Part shown: positions 42,198 to 50,934 of the stretch, piece after piece
Layout of the letters: the number at the start of each line of letters is the position of its first letter
Numbering within the stretch: the stretch's first letter is position 1
Assembly: GCA_020634935.1 (NCBI GenBank)
Contig: JACKAT010000011.1
Location: forward strand, 59,370-123,369
Direction of reading: 5' to 3'
DNA from: Anaerolineales bacterium
GTDB lineage: Bacteria; Chloroflexota; Anaerolineae; 4572-78; J111
DNA length: 64,000 nucleotides
Notes under the pieces: generated by a model
The model's input: only the letters and a program-made list of their open reading frames with translations
Databases searched by the model: none
What the model was told of the DNA's origin: nothing
Made by a program: the position numbers and the translations under genes

Positions 42198-43742
42198 ATG
42201 TATATTGGCGATTATCTGGGTAGGCGAAATATTTACAGCCCCAACGCCCCGGCTATTTTAGACACAGGTAAAACCCCTGAACTGCGCTTGACCTATGCCG
42301 ACATGAATATCCGGGCTAAAAAGCTGGCTAACTGGCTCAAAACCGAGGCTGGCGTCGACAAGGGCGACCGGGTGGCGATTTTAGCCCAGGACAGCGTCGA
42401 ACATCTCGATTTGTTTTTTGCCTGTGGCAAATTGGGCGCTATCCACACCGGCCTCAACTGGCGGCTCCACTGGCGCGAACTACTGGGCTTGATCCACAAC
42501 GTCACCCCCGCCGTGCTCGTTTATGACGATGCCTTTAAAGCGAGTGTAGAGGAGTTGGCCCAAGCCGAGAGCTCGATCAAAAAGTGGATTCACATCGACG
42601 GCGACGGCATCGACGGCAGCCTCTACTTTAACCACATCCTTGAAACGGCCCCCGATACCGACATTACCTGCGAAACGCTGGAAGGCGAAGACATCGCCGC
42701 GCTGCTGTTTACCGGCGGCACCACCGGCTTGCCCAAAGGCGCTAAAATCAGTCACCGCCAAATTGCCTGGAACGGCTATAACACCGTAATTCACGATTTG
42801 GGCCACGGCGATACCTACCTCAATGTCTTTCCGATGTTTCACGCCGGCGGTTTGTTTGCTTACACCCTGGCTCAGACTATCTTTGGCGGCCTGACCATCC
42901 TCATGAAACGGTTCGAGCCCGAAAAGGTGCTGACGATCATTGAGCGAGAAAAAGCGACCATTTTTGCCGCCGTACCAGCCATGTACCAGATGCTAACTCA
43001 AGCCTCCAACTGGGCTGAGGCCGATCTCAGTTCGCTGCGTTTTTGTACCAGCGGCGGCGCGCCGCTGCCGGTGCCCCTGATTGAACAATACACTAAAGAA
43101 AAAGGCGTTCGCTTCAAGCAAGGCTTTGGCATGACCGAGTTTGGGCCGGGCCTATTTGCCCTGTCGCCGGACGACGCTATCCGCAAAGCCGGCAGCATTG
43201 GCCGCCCCAACTTTTTCGTCGATGCCCGCGTCGTCGATCCGGCCACGAACGAACCGCTTGGCCCGAATCAGGTCGGCGAGCTGGTGCTCAAAGGCCCCAG
43301 TATCTCTTCCGGCTACTTTAACAACGCCGACGCCTGGGCCGAGGTTATCGACGAAAACGGCTGGTTTCACACCGGCGATCTGGCCAAACATGATGAGGAG
43401 TGGTACTTCTACATCGTCGATCGCCTTAAAGATATGTTCATCTCCGGCGGCGAAAACGTCTACCCCGCCGAGATCGAGGCGGTGCTGTACCGGCATTCCG
43501 CTGTCTTGCAATGCGCCGTGGTGGGCCTGCCCGATGCCAAATGGGGCGAAGTGGGCCTGGCCTGTGTGGTGCTAAAGCAAGGTCAAACGGCCAGCGAGGC
43601 CGAGTTAATGGGCCATTTACAGGAAAACTTAGCCCGCTATAAAGTCCCTAAGTCGATTGCCCTAATGGAGGCGCTGCCCATTTCGGCCGCCGGTAAAATT
43701 CTGCGGCGGGAACTGCGCAATCAATTTGTAGATGAGTCATAA
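42198..43742 (+). CDS. AMP-forming acyl-CoA synthetase 2
   Basis: A 514-residue ANL-family ligase. FTGGTTGLPKG near 171-181 is the P loop; FKQGFGMTEFGPG, FHTGDLAKHDEEW and ISAAGKILRREL are kept. It forms an acyl-CoA from a fatty or short-chain acid. It sits in a same-strand block with an alpha/beta hydrolase and PhaE/PhaC, so it could feed hydroxyacyl-CoA to polymer synthesis; this is an inference from context. Confidence 0.9.
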   Translation: MYIGDYLGRRNIYSPNAPAILDTGKTPELRLTYADMNIRAKKLANWLKTEAGVDKGDRVAILAQDSVEHLDLFFACGKLGAIHTGLNWRLHWRELLGLIHNVTPAVLVYDDAFKASVEELAQAESSIKKWIHIDGDGIDGSLYFNHILETAPDTDITCETLEGEDIAALLFTGGTTGLPKGAKISHRQIAWNGYNTVIHDLGHGDTYLNVFPMFHAGGLFAYTLAQTIFGGLTILMKRFEPEKVLTIIEREKATIFAAVPAMYQMLTQASNWAEADLSSLRFCTSGGAPLPVPLIEQYTKEKGVRFKQGFGMTEFGPGLFALSPDDAIRKAGSIGRPNFFVDARVVDPATNEPLGPNQVGELVLKGPSISSGYFNNADAWAEVIDENGWFHTGDLAKHDEEWYFYIVDRLKDMFISGGENVYPAEIEAVLYRHSAVLQCAVVGLPDAKWGEVGLACVVLKQGQTASEAELMGHLQENLARYKVPKSIALMEALPISAAGKILRRELRNQFVDES

Positions 43743-43772
43743 AGTTATTGTCGAATCAAATGGAGTAAAGCG

Positions 43773-44843
43773 ATGAATCACGCCCCTTTTCTGACCGGGA
43801 TTACCTCAAACCTAATAACAACTGCCCGCCTGAAAACCCACCTGTTGACCAGTGGGGCAGACAGCGGGACGCCGGTGATCTTTATTCACGGCAACATTGT
43901 CTCGGCCCCTTATTGGGCAGAAACGATGCTGGCCCTGCCGCCCAAGTTCCGGGCCATCGCGCCCGATATGCGCGGCTTCGGCCAATCCGAAGGCAAAGCT
44001 GTCGACGCCACCCGCGGCCTGCGCGACTTCTCCGACGATCTCCACAGTTTGGTGGAAGCGCTGGGCCTGGCCGGTAATAGTCACCCGCTTCATCTGGTCG
44101 GCTGGTCGATGGGCGGCGGCATTGTGATGCAGTACGCTATCGACCACCCGGCGCTGGTGGGCTCAGTGGTGCTGATCGACCCGATCTCGCCGTATGGGTT
44201 CGGGGGGACTAAAGATACCGCCGGCACACCCTGCTGGCCCGATTATGCCGGTTCGGGCGCCGGTTCGGTCAACCCGGAATTTTTACAGCGGCTGGCCACC
44301 GGCGACCGCACCGCAGACACCGACTTTTCGCCTCGCCGGATTCTGCGGGACCATCTATTCAAACCCACCTTTCGAGCTTCGCCGGAGCGAGAAGAAATCT
44401 ACGTGTCCGGCATGCTCACCACCCAAGTCGGTGAGAGCAACTACCCCGGCGACTTGGCGGCATCGACCCACTGGCCAGGCATCGCGCCCGGGACGCAGGG
44501 CGTGGTCAACGCGATGTCGCCGAAATATCTGGACCTTAGCGACTTTGCCGCCATCCGGCCCCAGCCCGACGTCCTGTGGCTGCGCGGCGAGAGCGATATC
44601 ATCGTCTCCGACACATCAGCCTATGATTTTGGCTATCTCGGCCAGATCGGCCTCATTCCCGGCTGGCCCGGCCCGGCGATTTACCCGCCCCAGCCAATGG
44701 TCGCCCAAACCCGGGCTGTTTTCGAGACCTACCAGGCCAACGGCGGCCGCTATCGCGAAGAAGTCATCGCCAACGCCGGCCACTCGCCCCTAATCGAGCA
44801 GCCCGAAGTGGTGCAAAAACTACTCATCGAATTTCTCAAGTAG
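43773..44843 (+). CDS. Alpha/beta hydrolase near the PHA genes
   Basis: A 356-residue alpha/beta hydrolase. IHGNIVSAPYW is the oxyanion region near 33-43. GWSMGGG holds the nucleophile serine near 115, and NAGHSPL the histidine near 340. A ~60-residue cap with FSPRRILRDHLF is longer than usual. It has no signal peptide. A PHA or hydroxyacyl ester hydrolase is possible from context, but nothing in the sequence proves it. Confidence 0.82.
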   Translation: MNHAPFLTGITSNLITTARLKTHLLTSGADSGTPVIFIHGNIVSAPYWAETMLALPPKFRAIAPDMRGFGQSEGKAVDATRGLRDFSDDLHSLVEALGLAGNSHPLHLVGWSMGGGIVMQYAIDHPALVGSVVLIDPISPYGFGGTKDTAGTPCWPDYAGSGAGSVNPEFLQRLATGDRTADTDFSPRRILRDHLFKPTFRASPEREEIYVSGMLTTQVGESNYPGDLAASTHWPGIAPGTQGVVNAMSPKYLDLSDFAAIRPQPDVLWLRGESDIIVSDTSAYDFGYLGQIGLIPGWPGPAIYPPQPMVAQTRAVFETYQANGGRYREEVIANAGHSPLIEQPEVVQKLLIEFLK

Positions 44844-45065
44844 AGTTCGTGGAGTCTGTAGAGTTTGTAGAGTTCGTGGAGTTGGTAGAGTTGGTAGAGT
44901 TGGTAGGGTGGGCGGAGTTGGTATAGTTGGTATAGTTAACGGAGTTATAGAGTTTCTAGGGTTAACCGCATTAAACCCCTCCACGAACTCCATTAACTCC
45001 ATAAACTCCCTAACTCCATAAACTCCCTAACTCCATAAACTCCACGAACTCTATAAACTTACCTA
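44840..45065. repeat. Inverted minisatellite of ~9-bp GAGTTNGTA units
   Basis: From 44842 to about 44960 units such as GAGTTCGTG and GAGTTGGTA repeat. From about 44975 to 45060 the complementary form (CTCCACGAA, CTCCATAAA) repeats. The two halves can pair as one very long imperfect stem. It fills the gap between the hydrolase and phaE, ending just before the phaE ribosome site. Confidence 0.85.
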
Positions 45066-45076
45066 AGGAGTAACCA

Positions 45077-45433
45077 ATGTCCGACAAAACCCAAGATCAA
45101 CCCCAATTCGATCCGCTGGCTGTGTGGAAGGAGTGGCAGACCGCCAGCCTGAACGCCTGGGCCAAGACCATGTCCGAGACGGTGGCCAGCGAAGATTTCG
45201 CCCAATCGATGGGCCAATCGCTCACCAATTATCTAGAAACGTCTGCGCCCGTCCGCGAGCAGGTGGAGAAAGCCATGGAGCAGTACCTCCAGCAGATGAA
45301 CATGCCCACCCGCCAGGAAGTCGTCAGCATCGCCGAGCGCCTGACCAATCTGGAGATGCGCATCGATGACCTCGACGCCAAAGTGGATCAAGTCTTGGAA
45401 ATACTGAAAAAAATAACGATGAATAATGAATGA
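45077..45433 (+). CDS. phaE: PhaE-like class III PHA synthase subunit
   Basis: A 118-residue protein, shorter than typical PhaE (about 300 aa). FDPLAVWKEWQTASLNAWAK at the N-terminus is helical. The end has NMPTRQEVVSIAERL, close to the P-[ST]-R-x-E-V motif of PhaE, followed by a heptad coiled coil (LEMRIDDLDAKVDQVLEIL). AAGGAG precedes the ATG. The subunit activates PhaC in class III synthases. PhaC follows 82 bp later. Confidence 0.78.
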   Translation: MSDKTQDQPQFDPLAVWKEWQTASLNAWAKTMSETVASEDFAQSMGQSLTNYLETSAPVREQVEKAMEQYLQQMNMPTRQEVVSIAERLTNLEMRIDDLDAKVDQVLEILKKITMNNE

Positions 45434-45515
45434 TGATTTATGAATGATGAATATTAGGAATAACTATTCCTTTACATTCATCGTTCATCATTCATCATTC
45501 CCCAAGGAGATGACC

Positions 45516-46655
45516 ATGCCAAAACCACCGCCATTTCCCACTATGCCGCCACCGCCGGCCGAGTCGCATCCGGTCGATGTGGCGCAGGCTTTGACTGAAG
45601 CGCTGTACGCGGCCATTGACCGCAACGTGCAAAGCGCCCGGATTATCGCCGACGCGGCCGCTGTGCCGGTTGGCCCGACCCCACGCGAGGTGGTGTGGGC
45701 GCTCAACAAAACCAAATTATACCGCTACCGGCCGACCCAGCCGGTCGATCCGGCGCAAAAAAAGCGCGTGCCGCTGCTGCTGGTCTACGCGCTGATTAAC
45801 AAGCCCTACATCTTCGATTTGCGGCCCGGCAGCAGTTTCATCGAGTACATGGTCAACGAAGGCTTCGATGTGTTTCTGCTCGATTGGGGGACGCCCGGCC
45901 TGGAGGATAAAAACATCACCTTCGATGACTACGCTACCGAATATTTGCCGCGCGCGGTACGCAAAATGCTGAAAGTGGCCGAAGCGGACGAGTTCAGTAT
46001 GCTGGGCTACTGCATTGGCGCGGCGCTGGCGGTGCTGTATGCCGCGCTCTACCCGCAGGCCCCGCTGCGCAACCTGATGCTGCTGACCGCGCCGCTCGAC
46101 TTTTCCCGAACCGACGGCAGCCTCTTTAGCACCTGGCTCGACCAGCGCTTCTTTGATGTGGATCGCATGGTCAATTCGCTAGACAACATTCCGCCGGAGA
46201 TTATCGAGTTTGGGGCCAAACTGCTCAAGCCGGTGGAAAATTTCATCGGCTCTTACACCACCCTCTACTGGGACTTTGCCGATGATCCGGAATCGGTCGC
46301 CAACTGGCAGGCCATGCACAAATGGATTCACGATGGCGTGCCTGTCAGCGGCGCGGCCTTTCGCCAGTGGGTTAAGGATTATATTCGAGCCAACGAACTG
46401 ATCAAAAGCGAGCATTTCGTCAAAGGCCAGCGCGCCGATCTGGCCAACATCCAGGCCAACTTCTTGAATGTGGTCGCCAAGTACGATCACATCGTCCCGC
46501 CCCACCAATCGACCACGATCATGGATCAAGTCGGCAGCCAAGACAAAACGTTGGATATCATCCCCGCCGGCCACGTCGGCCTGATGGGCGGCCGCAACGC
46601 CCGCTACAAGCTGTGGCCCAAACTCGCCGCCTGGCTGGCCGAGCGGTCCGCATAA
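45516..46655 (+). CDS. phaC: Polyhydroxyalkanoate synthase subunit PhaC
   Basis: A 379-residue class III-type synthase. ATG 45516 is chosen because AAGGAG lies six bases upstream; an earlier in-frame ATG has none. GYCIGAAL holds the nucleophile cysteine near 165. VAKYDHIVPP provides the Asp, and AGHVGLMGG the His. Class III PhaC is about 355 aa, so the size fits. It polymerises hydroxyacyl-CoA into storage granules. The N-terminus is proline-rich (PKPPPFPTMPPPP), unusual. Confidence 0.9.
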   Translation: MPKPPPFPTMPPPPAESHPVDVAQALTEALYAAIDRNVQSARIIADAAAVPVGPTPREVVWALNKTKLYRYRPTQPVDPAQKKRVPLLLVYALINKPYIFDLRPGSSFIEYMVNEGFDVFLLDWGTPGLEDKNITFDDYATEYLPRAVRKMLKVAEADEFSMLGYCIGAALAVLYAALYPQAPLRNLMLLTAPLDFSRTDGSLFSTWLDQRFFDVDRMVNSLDNIPPEIIEFGAKLLKPVENFIGSYTTLYWDFADDPESVANWQAMHKWIHDGVPVSGAAFRQWVKDYIRANELIKSEHFVKGQRADLANIQANFLNVVAKYDHIVPPHQSTTIMDQVGSQDKTLDIIPAGHVGLMGGRNARYKLWPKLAAWLAERSA

Positions 46656-46663
46656 CAAATATA

Positions 46664-47017
46664 GGAGCGACAAAGCTGGCTTTGTCATCCACGTTGGGGT
46701 CAAAGTAAACTTTGACGCTCCGGATCGCTATTTTCAGAGGAGTGCGATAGTCTCAGATGAGACGAGACCGGGAATGAAAATATAGGAGCGACAAAGCTGG
46801 CTTTGTCATACTGACGGTCAGGTCAAAGTAAACTTTGACGCTCCAGGTCGTTATTTTCAGAGGAGCGACAAAGCTGGCTTTGTCATACTGACGGTCAGGT
46901 CAAAGTAAACTTTGACGCTCCAGGTCGTTATTTTCAAGGGAGTGCGATAGTCTCTATTGAGACGACGCCGAAAATGTAAAAGCTGTAGGACCAACTTAAG
47001 TTGGTCCTACAGCTTTT
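46664..47017 (+). repeat. Three tandem family C cloverleaf elements and a 40-bp perfect palindrome
   Basis: Units at 46664-46722, 46785-46844 and 46862-46921 each have GGAGCG/CGCTCC around two hairpins. The last two are a direct 77-bp duplication. GTCTCA-type hairpins follow the first and last. A 40-bp perfect palindrome (46978-47017, centre AACTTAAGTT) ends the array, with GCTGTAGGACC / GGTCCTACAGC arms. Compared with 2999-3032, both stem positions that differ have changed on both sides. It lies between convergent phaC and the 47035 gene. Confidence 0.9.
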
Positions 47018-47034
47018 ATTTTATACGAGGAGAG

Positions 47035-47850
47035 CTACTGGTTGCTTTGCTCGTCAACCGCGACTTTCACCTGGGCGGCGCCGTTGAGAGCGGTAGTGCC
47101 ATTGGTCGAGGGGGCGTCTTCAGGGGCCGCGGCCGGCTCGGTCTCTTTCGCGCCGGCCGATTTTCGTTTCAGCGAGATATCGTAGCCCCAGTTTTGCAGT
47201 TGGGTTGACAACTTGAAATGGTAATCGACCCCCAGCAGATGGATGCCTGCCCCTTCCAGGCACTCGCATAAGTCGAACGTCAACGTTTTGATGGCCTCGA
47301 AACTGTTTTCCTGCTCTTTTTGCCCGGTTTGATAGGCCAGGGTATTGGTGGTGAGCCTATCCCGCAGGTCGATCACCTGGGCTAGCTCCGGCACGCGAAA
47401 GCGCTCTTCTTCCGGCCGGCTCTCTTCTTGGGCGATGTAGGCGTTCAACAGCATCAGGCGGTCGTTTAGTTTCTTTGGTCTGAGGACGTTGCGGGTACTG
47501 GGTTTCATTTTGAAGCCCCAGTGGGTAGCTTGTGAAGGGTCGTCTTCATACTTCGCCGTGACCGATTTCCATATTTTGTTGACCATGGTCAGGGCTTTTT
47601 TGTTGAGCTGTTTGAGTTGGTCGGAGGCAATGATCCGCTGCCGCTCGGCTTCGGCATTTTGATCGTAAGCGGCATTCAGTTGGTCCAGCAGGCCGATGAT
47701 ACGGGGGGTGAGTGGGGTTTGCTGCTTGAGTGGCCGCGTTTGCTCATAGGCGACAAAGGTGTGGCCTTGCGTCCGGAGCTCCACCCGCTGGTCGGGTTTG
47801 AGAAAGGTGATTTGATAGGGACTGGTAGAACTGGCATGTCTAATGGTCAT
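47035..47850 (-). CDS. Hypothetical protein, helical
   Basis: A 271-residue, mostly helical, cytosolic protein. EAERQRIIASDQLKQLNKKA and VPELAQVIDLRDRL are charged helices; VDYHFKLSTQLQNWGYDIS is the most distinctive stretch. The last ~40 residues are low complexity (PAAAPEDAPSTNGTT). No domain is recognised. It is isolated between the PHA genes and the 42-bp array. Confidence 0.6.
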   Translation of the reverse strand: MTIRHASSTSPYQITFLKPDQRVELRTQGHTFVAYEQTRPLKQQTPLTPRIIGLLDQLNAAYDQNAEAERQRIIASDQLKQLNKKALTMVNKIWKSVTAKYEDDPSQATHWGFKMKPSTRNVLRPKKLNDRLMLLNAYIAQEESRPEEERFRVPELAQVIDLRDRLTTNTLAYQTGQKEQENSFEAIKTLTFDLCECLEGAGIHLLGVDYHFKLSTQLQNWGYDISLKRKSAGAKETEPAAAPEDAPSTNGTTALNGAAQVKVAVDEQSNQ

Positions 47851-48075
47851 CGAAGTTAACCTCGTGTCAAGAATGATGAATGGAATAGAGATTGAATGTA
47901 TTCGCTTTGATCTTAAGTGTAACCGCTTTTAATGAATATGTCTACCCCGGCCTTAAAATTTGAGCCAAAGCCGGTATAGCCGCAGTCTTGGCCTGTTAAC
48001 CTGAATTCGATAATTAGACAGAATTAACAGGATTTAACCGATAAAACATAGGTGGTAGCCTGCCTGTTGAGTACC
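47851..48075. other. Intergenic region before the 42-bp array
   Basis: AT-rich sequence with one ACAGGATT-type half repeat at 48013-48035. It should contain the promoter of the 47035 gene. Confidence 0.4.
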
Positions 48076-48760
48076 GAATCTGATCAGCCTCGCTAATTCT
48101 TTCCAACACTTTTTTAATAAATCAATAGAAAATCGCGAGTCGCTGCCAAACTTTCGGCGAATCCGATAGGAAAATCGCGAGTCGTTCCAAATTTTCCAAC
48201 GAATCCGATAAGATTCGGTAATTCTTTCCAATACTTTCCCCTAAATCAATAGAAAATCGCGAGTCGCTGCCAAACTTTCGGCGAATCCGATAGGTAAAGG
48301 CCGAGTCGATCTAATTTTTCCAACGAATCTTATAATACTAGCCAATTCTTTCAAATTTTTTCCAATAATTCGATAGGAAAATGGGAATCCTCGACAAGGG
48401 GTTGGCCGAATCCTATAGTAAAACGGGAATCCTCGACAAGAGGTTGGCTGAATCCTATAGTAAAACGGGAATCCTCGACAAGAGGTTGGCTGAATCCTAT
48501 AGTAAAACGGGAATCCTTGACGAGGGGTTGGCTGAATCCTATCGGAAAATGGGAATCCTTGACGAGGGGTTGGCTGAATCCTATCGAAAAATGGGAATCT
48601 TTGAAGAGCGGTTGACCGAATCCGATTGGAAACGCCGAATCTTTTGCGGCCATGCGTCCGAATTACATCGCCAACGCCTGATCGTTTGCTCGACCCTGAC
48701 CGAATCCTAGAGGTGAAGGTGGGTTGCTGGACCAGGTTTGGCCGAGTCCGATAGATGGAG
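48076..48760. repeat. 42-bp tandem array, about 17 units
   Basis: The landmark GAATCC[GT]ATA recurs at 48076, 48119, 48159, 48201, 48243, 48283, 48325, 48366, 48408, 48450, 48492, 48534, 48576, 48618, 48660, 48702 and 48744. Central units (48408-48576) are nearly identical; outer ones have diverged. From 48366 on, spacing is exactly 42 bp. Both strands are open in the centre as 14-residue repeats (ILDKRLAESYSKTG on plus, GFSQPLVKDSRFTI on minus). No start with a ribosome site supports either, so noncoding is preferred. Confidence 0.88.
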
Positions 48761-48778
48761 TGGACACCCTGAAAATAG

Positions 48779-48839
48779 CCCTCACCCCCAACCCCTCGCC
48801 CTCAGGGAGAGGGGAGTCGCGCCAGCGACGGGGTGAGGG
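48779..48839. repeat. CCCTCACCCC / GGGGTGAGGG hairpin
   Basis: A 61-bp palindromic unit with inner arms CCCTC/GAGGG. This type of repeat occurs in many bacterial genomes. It lies just downstream of the minus-strand DUF1566 gene. Confidence 0.8.
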
Positions 48840-48911
48840 TCAAATGAATTTTCATTGTCGTTGCCGTGCCGTAGGTGGAGATTGAATTCATTCAATGCCG
48901 ACATGCTGAAT

Positions 48912-50726
48912 CTATTGAGACGGCGGACCCCCTTCCGGCACACAAGCCAGTTGGCCTGCTGTCGACATGCAGGTTCCGTTAATCGCTCCGCGAGGGGTGG
49001 TGACTTGGCAAGACGCATTCGCGCTCAAGCCGCTGCAAGCGTCGATGGCTTCTTGCGGCGGGCTGTTACCGGCCGGTGGCTGTTGGCCGGTTGATTGATC
49101 GCCCGCCGGCGATGGGCCAGACGCATCCGCGCCGGTTCCAGCGCCTTCGACCCATTCAGCGCCGTTGCGAACGCAGCGGGCGTAGTTGTCGATGCGGATG
49201 GCGTCGCCTTGGGGGCCGTGGCCGGTGGGGTAGTCGGCGGGATTGCCCGTTTTGGGGTCGCTGCGTTGAGCGCCCGCGCCGTGAACGTCTTGCCAGATGT
49301 TATCCAGATAACCCATCGCTCGACCAAAGGTGACATACACCCCTTGGTCGTAAGCGCCCGTCCATTTGCGGTGGGTGGTGCTGCTCCAGTAGGCGGGATA
49401 GTCGGCTTGACCGGCTTCATTGGTCAACGGTGTGGCGGTGAAGAGCGGGTCGATGGCGGCGGAACCGGTGGCCTGGGGCGAGCGGCTGTAATCGACCAGG
49501 CTTTGCAGTTCTTTGGCGTTGGGCAAGCGCCAGTCATCGTAGTTGGCCGTGGTCAGCGATTGGCAGTAATTGAGCGCCTCCTCCCAATTCAAGCCTTGGC
49601 CGCTGTCGGCCTGCTGCCACATCAGGCCGGTGGCCTGATCGGTGATAGCGCCGTCGCCGTTGTCGACAAAGTGGTTTTGCCCGTAAGTGGCTTGGCCCCG
49701 GACACACTGCACCAAGAAGGTTTTATCTCGGCCTCTGATGGCTAGCCCGTAGCCCTTGATGCGACCATCGGCCAAGTTGACCCCAAACAACGTGCGGCCG
49801 CCGTCGTTGGCGGTGCTGCCGGTATAGAGCGTGCTGGAGGCGTATTGCGCGTCGATCAAGCGTTCGCCAGCGCTGGTGTCGCCGTAAGCAAAGTCAAACA
49901 GGCCGGTATCGATGAAGGGGATCAGGCCGGTGGCGTCGCTGCCCTCGTAGCCGCTGGCATCGGTGCCGTTGAAGTCTATCAGTGAGTAAAGCTGTTTGAT
50001 GCTGGGCAGCCGCCAGTCATCATGCCCGGCCAGCGTCAGGTTGTCGCAGTAGGTTTGGGCCTGGTCGTAGGTCATTTTGTCGGCGGCGGTAATCGCGCCG
50101 TTGCCGTTGGTATCGGGGGTCTGCTGCCACATCAGGCCGGTGACGTTATCGGTGACGGTCCCGTCGCCGTTGGCGGTGTAGCTGGGCGCGTGGCTGCTGA
50201 ATTGGGCATCTTGGCCATAAAAGGCGGCGCCGGCCTGGGGACAGGCGATGGCGTTTTGATTGTCGAAACAGGCGGTTTGGCCGGTATCGACTAGGGGATA
50301 TCCGCCGGTTGGGGCGGGTTCGCTGTTAATGGCCGGCGGCTCGGTGGCGGGCATAGAGGTGGCCGGCGCTACATCAGCCGCCATCGCCTGGACCTGATCG
50401 GGTTCCTCGGTCGCCGCGACCAATTCAATCGCGTTGTCCGGCTCGGCCGGATCAGCCGGCGCCGCAGCAGGAGGCGGATCGATGACCTCAGTTGCGGCCG
50501 GTGCGTTGGTCGCTGGTTCAGCCGTAGCTGGCTGTTCATTGGACGATTGAACGGCTTGCGCCTCTTCTTTAGCTGGTAACGGGGGGGCAGCCGGCTCTTG
50601 AACGCTGCCCGGCGGCGGGCCGGATGACGCCTGGCCGGGTGGGGGCGGCGGTGCGCCACAGGCGGCTATCATTAAGCTGCATACTACGATGAAGAACAGA
50701 GTGAGGGTTACTTTTTTAGAGAACAT
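48912..50726 (-). CDS. DUF1566 (Lcl-like) lipoprotein
   Basis: A 604-residue surface lipoprotein. The signal peptide ends in a MIAAC lipobox (C23). A low-complexity A/P/E-rich stalk covers ~24-140. Two DUF1566/Lcl domains follow, each with a TGLMWQQ opening and an LPSIKQLYSLID or LPNAKELQSLVDY centre. DNGDGAITDQATGLMWQQ-like motifs occur at both. The C-terminal ~80 residues hold cysteine pairs. The Lcl domain is known from adhesins. It is followed upstream by a paralogue. Confidence 0.85.
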   Translation of the reverse strand: MFSKKVTLTLFFIVVCSLMIAACGAPPPPPGQASSGPPPGSVQEPAAPPLPAKEEAQAVQSSNEQPATAEPATNAPAATEVIDPPPAAAPADPAEPDNAIELVAATEEPDQVQAMAADVAPATSMPATEPPAINSEPAPTGGYPLVDTGQTACFDNQNAIACPQAGAAFYGQDAQFSSHAPSYTANGDGTVTDNVTGLMWQQTPDTNGNGAITAADKMTYDQAQTYCDNLTLAGHDDWRLPSIKQLYSLIDFNGTDASGYEGSDATGLIPFIDTGLFDFAYGDTSAGERLIDAQYASSTLYTGSTANDGGRTLFGVNLADGRIKGYGLAIRGRDKTFLVQCVRGQATYGQNHFVDNGDGAITDQATGLMWQQADSGQGLNWEEALNYCQSLTTANYDDWRLPNAKELQSLVDYSRSPQATGSAAIDPLFTATPLTNEAGQADYPAYWSSTTHRKWTGAYDQGVYVTFGRAMGYLDNIWQDVHGAGAQRSDPKTGNPADYPTGHGPQGDAIRIDNYARCVRNGAEWVEGAGTGADASGPSPAGDQSTGQQPPAGNSPPQEAIDACSGLSANASCQVTTPRGAINGTCMSTAGQLACVPEGGPPSQ

Positions 50727-50800
50727 TCGTGACTCCTATCAGTTATGCTGGTTAATAGATATAAAAGGTTTAGGAAGATCCATGTAATTACTCTGCCCTT

Positions 50801-50924
50801 ATGTCATTTCGAGCGACCTATTCGACTACGCTCAGGGCAAGCTGAAGGAGTGAGAAATTCCCCAGAAGGGTATTTACAACCGAATGTTGTAGGGATTTCT
50901 CCGCCTGCGGCTACGAAATGACAT
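50801..50924. repeat. 124-bp element with perfect 11-bp ATGTCATTTCG ends
   Basis: Ends ATGTCATTTCG (50801-50811) and CGAAATGACAT (50914-50924) are perfect inverted copies. Inner GAGAAATTCC and GGGATTTCTCC also pair. It lies between the two DUF1566 genes, in the presumed promoter of the lipoprotein gene. Elements with TGTCATTTCGAG ends are widespread in bacterial genomes. Confidence 0.8.
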
Positions 50925-50934
50925 GCCTGAGCAG

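Noticed and set aside
38812..43742. OleB and OleC partners for the OleA-like gene
   Set aside because: The hydrolase has a serine nucleophile, not the Asp of OleB, and both ligases look like ordinary acyl-CoA synthetases; none is adjacent to the OleA gene.
48351..48710. Repeat peptides on both strands of the 42-bp array
   Set aside because: A 42-bp unit free of stop codons opens both strands by chance; no start has a ribosome site and flanking units carry stops.
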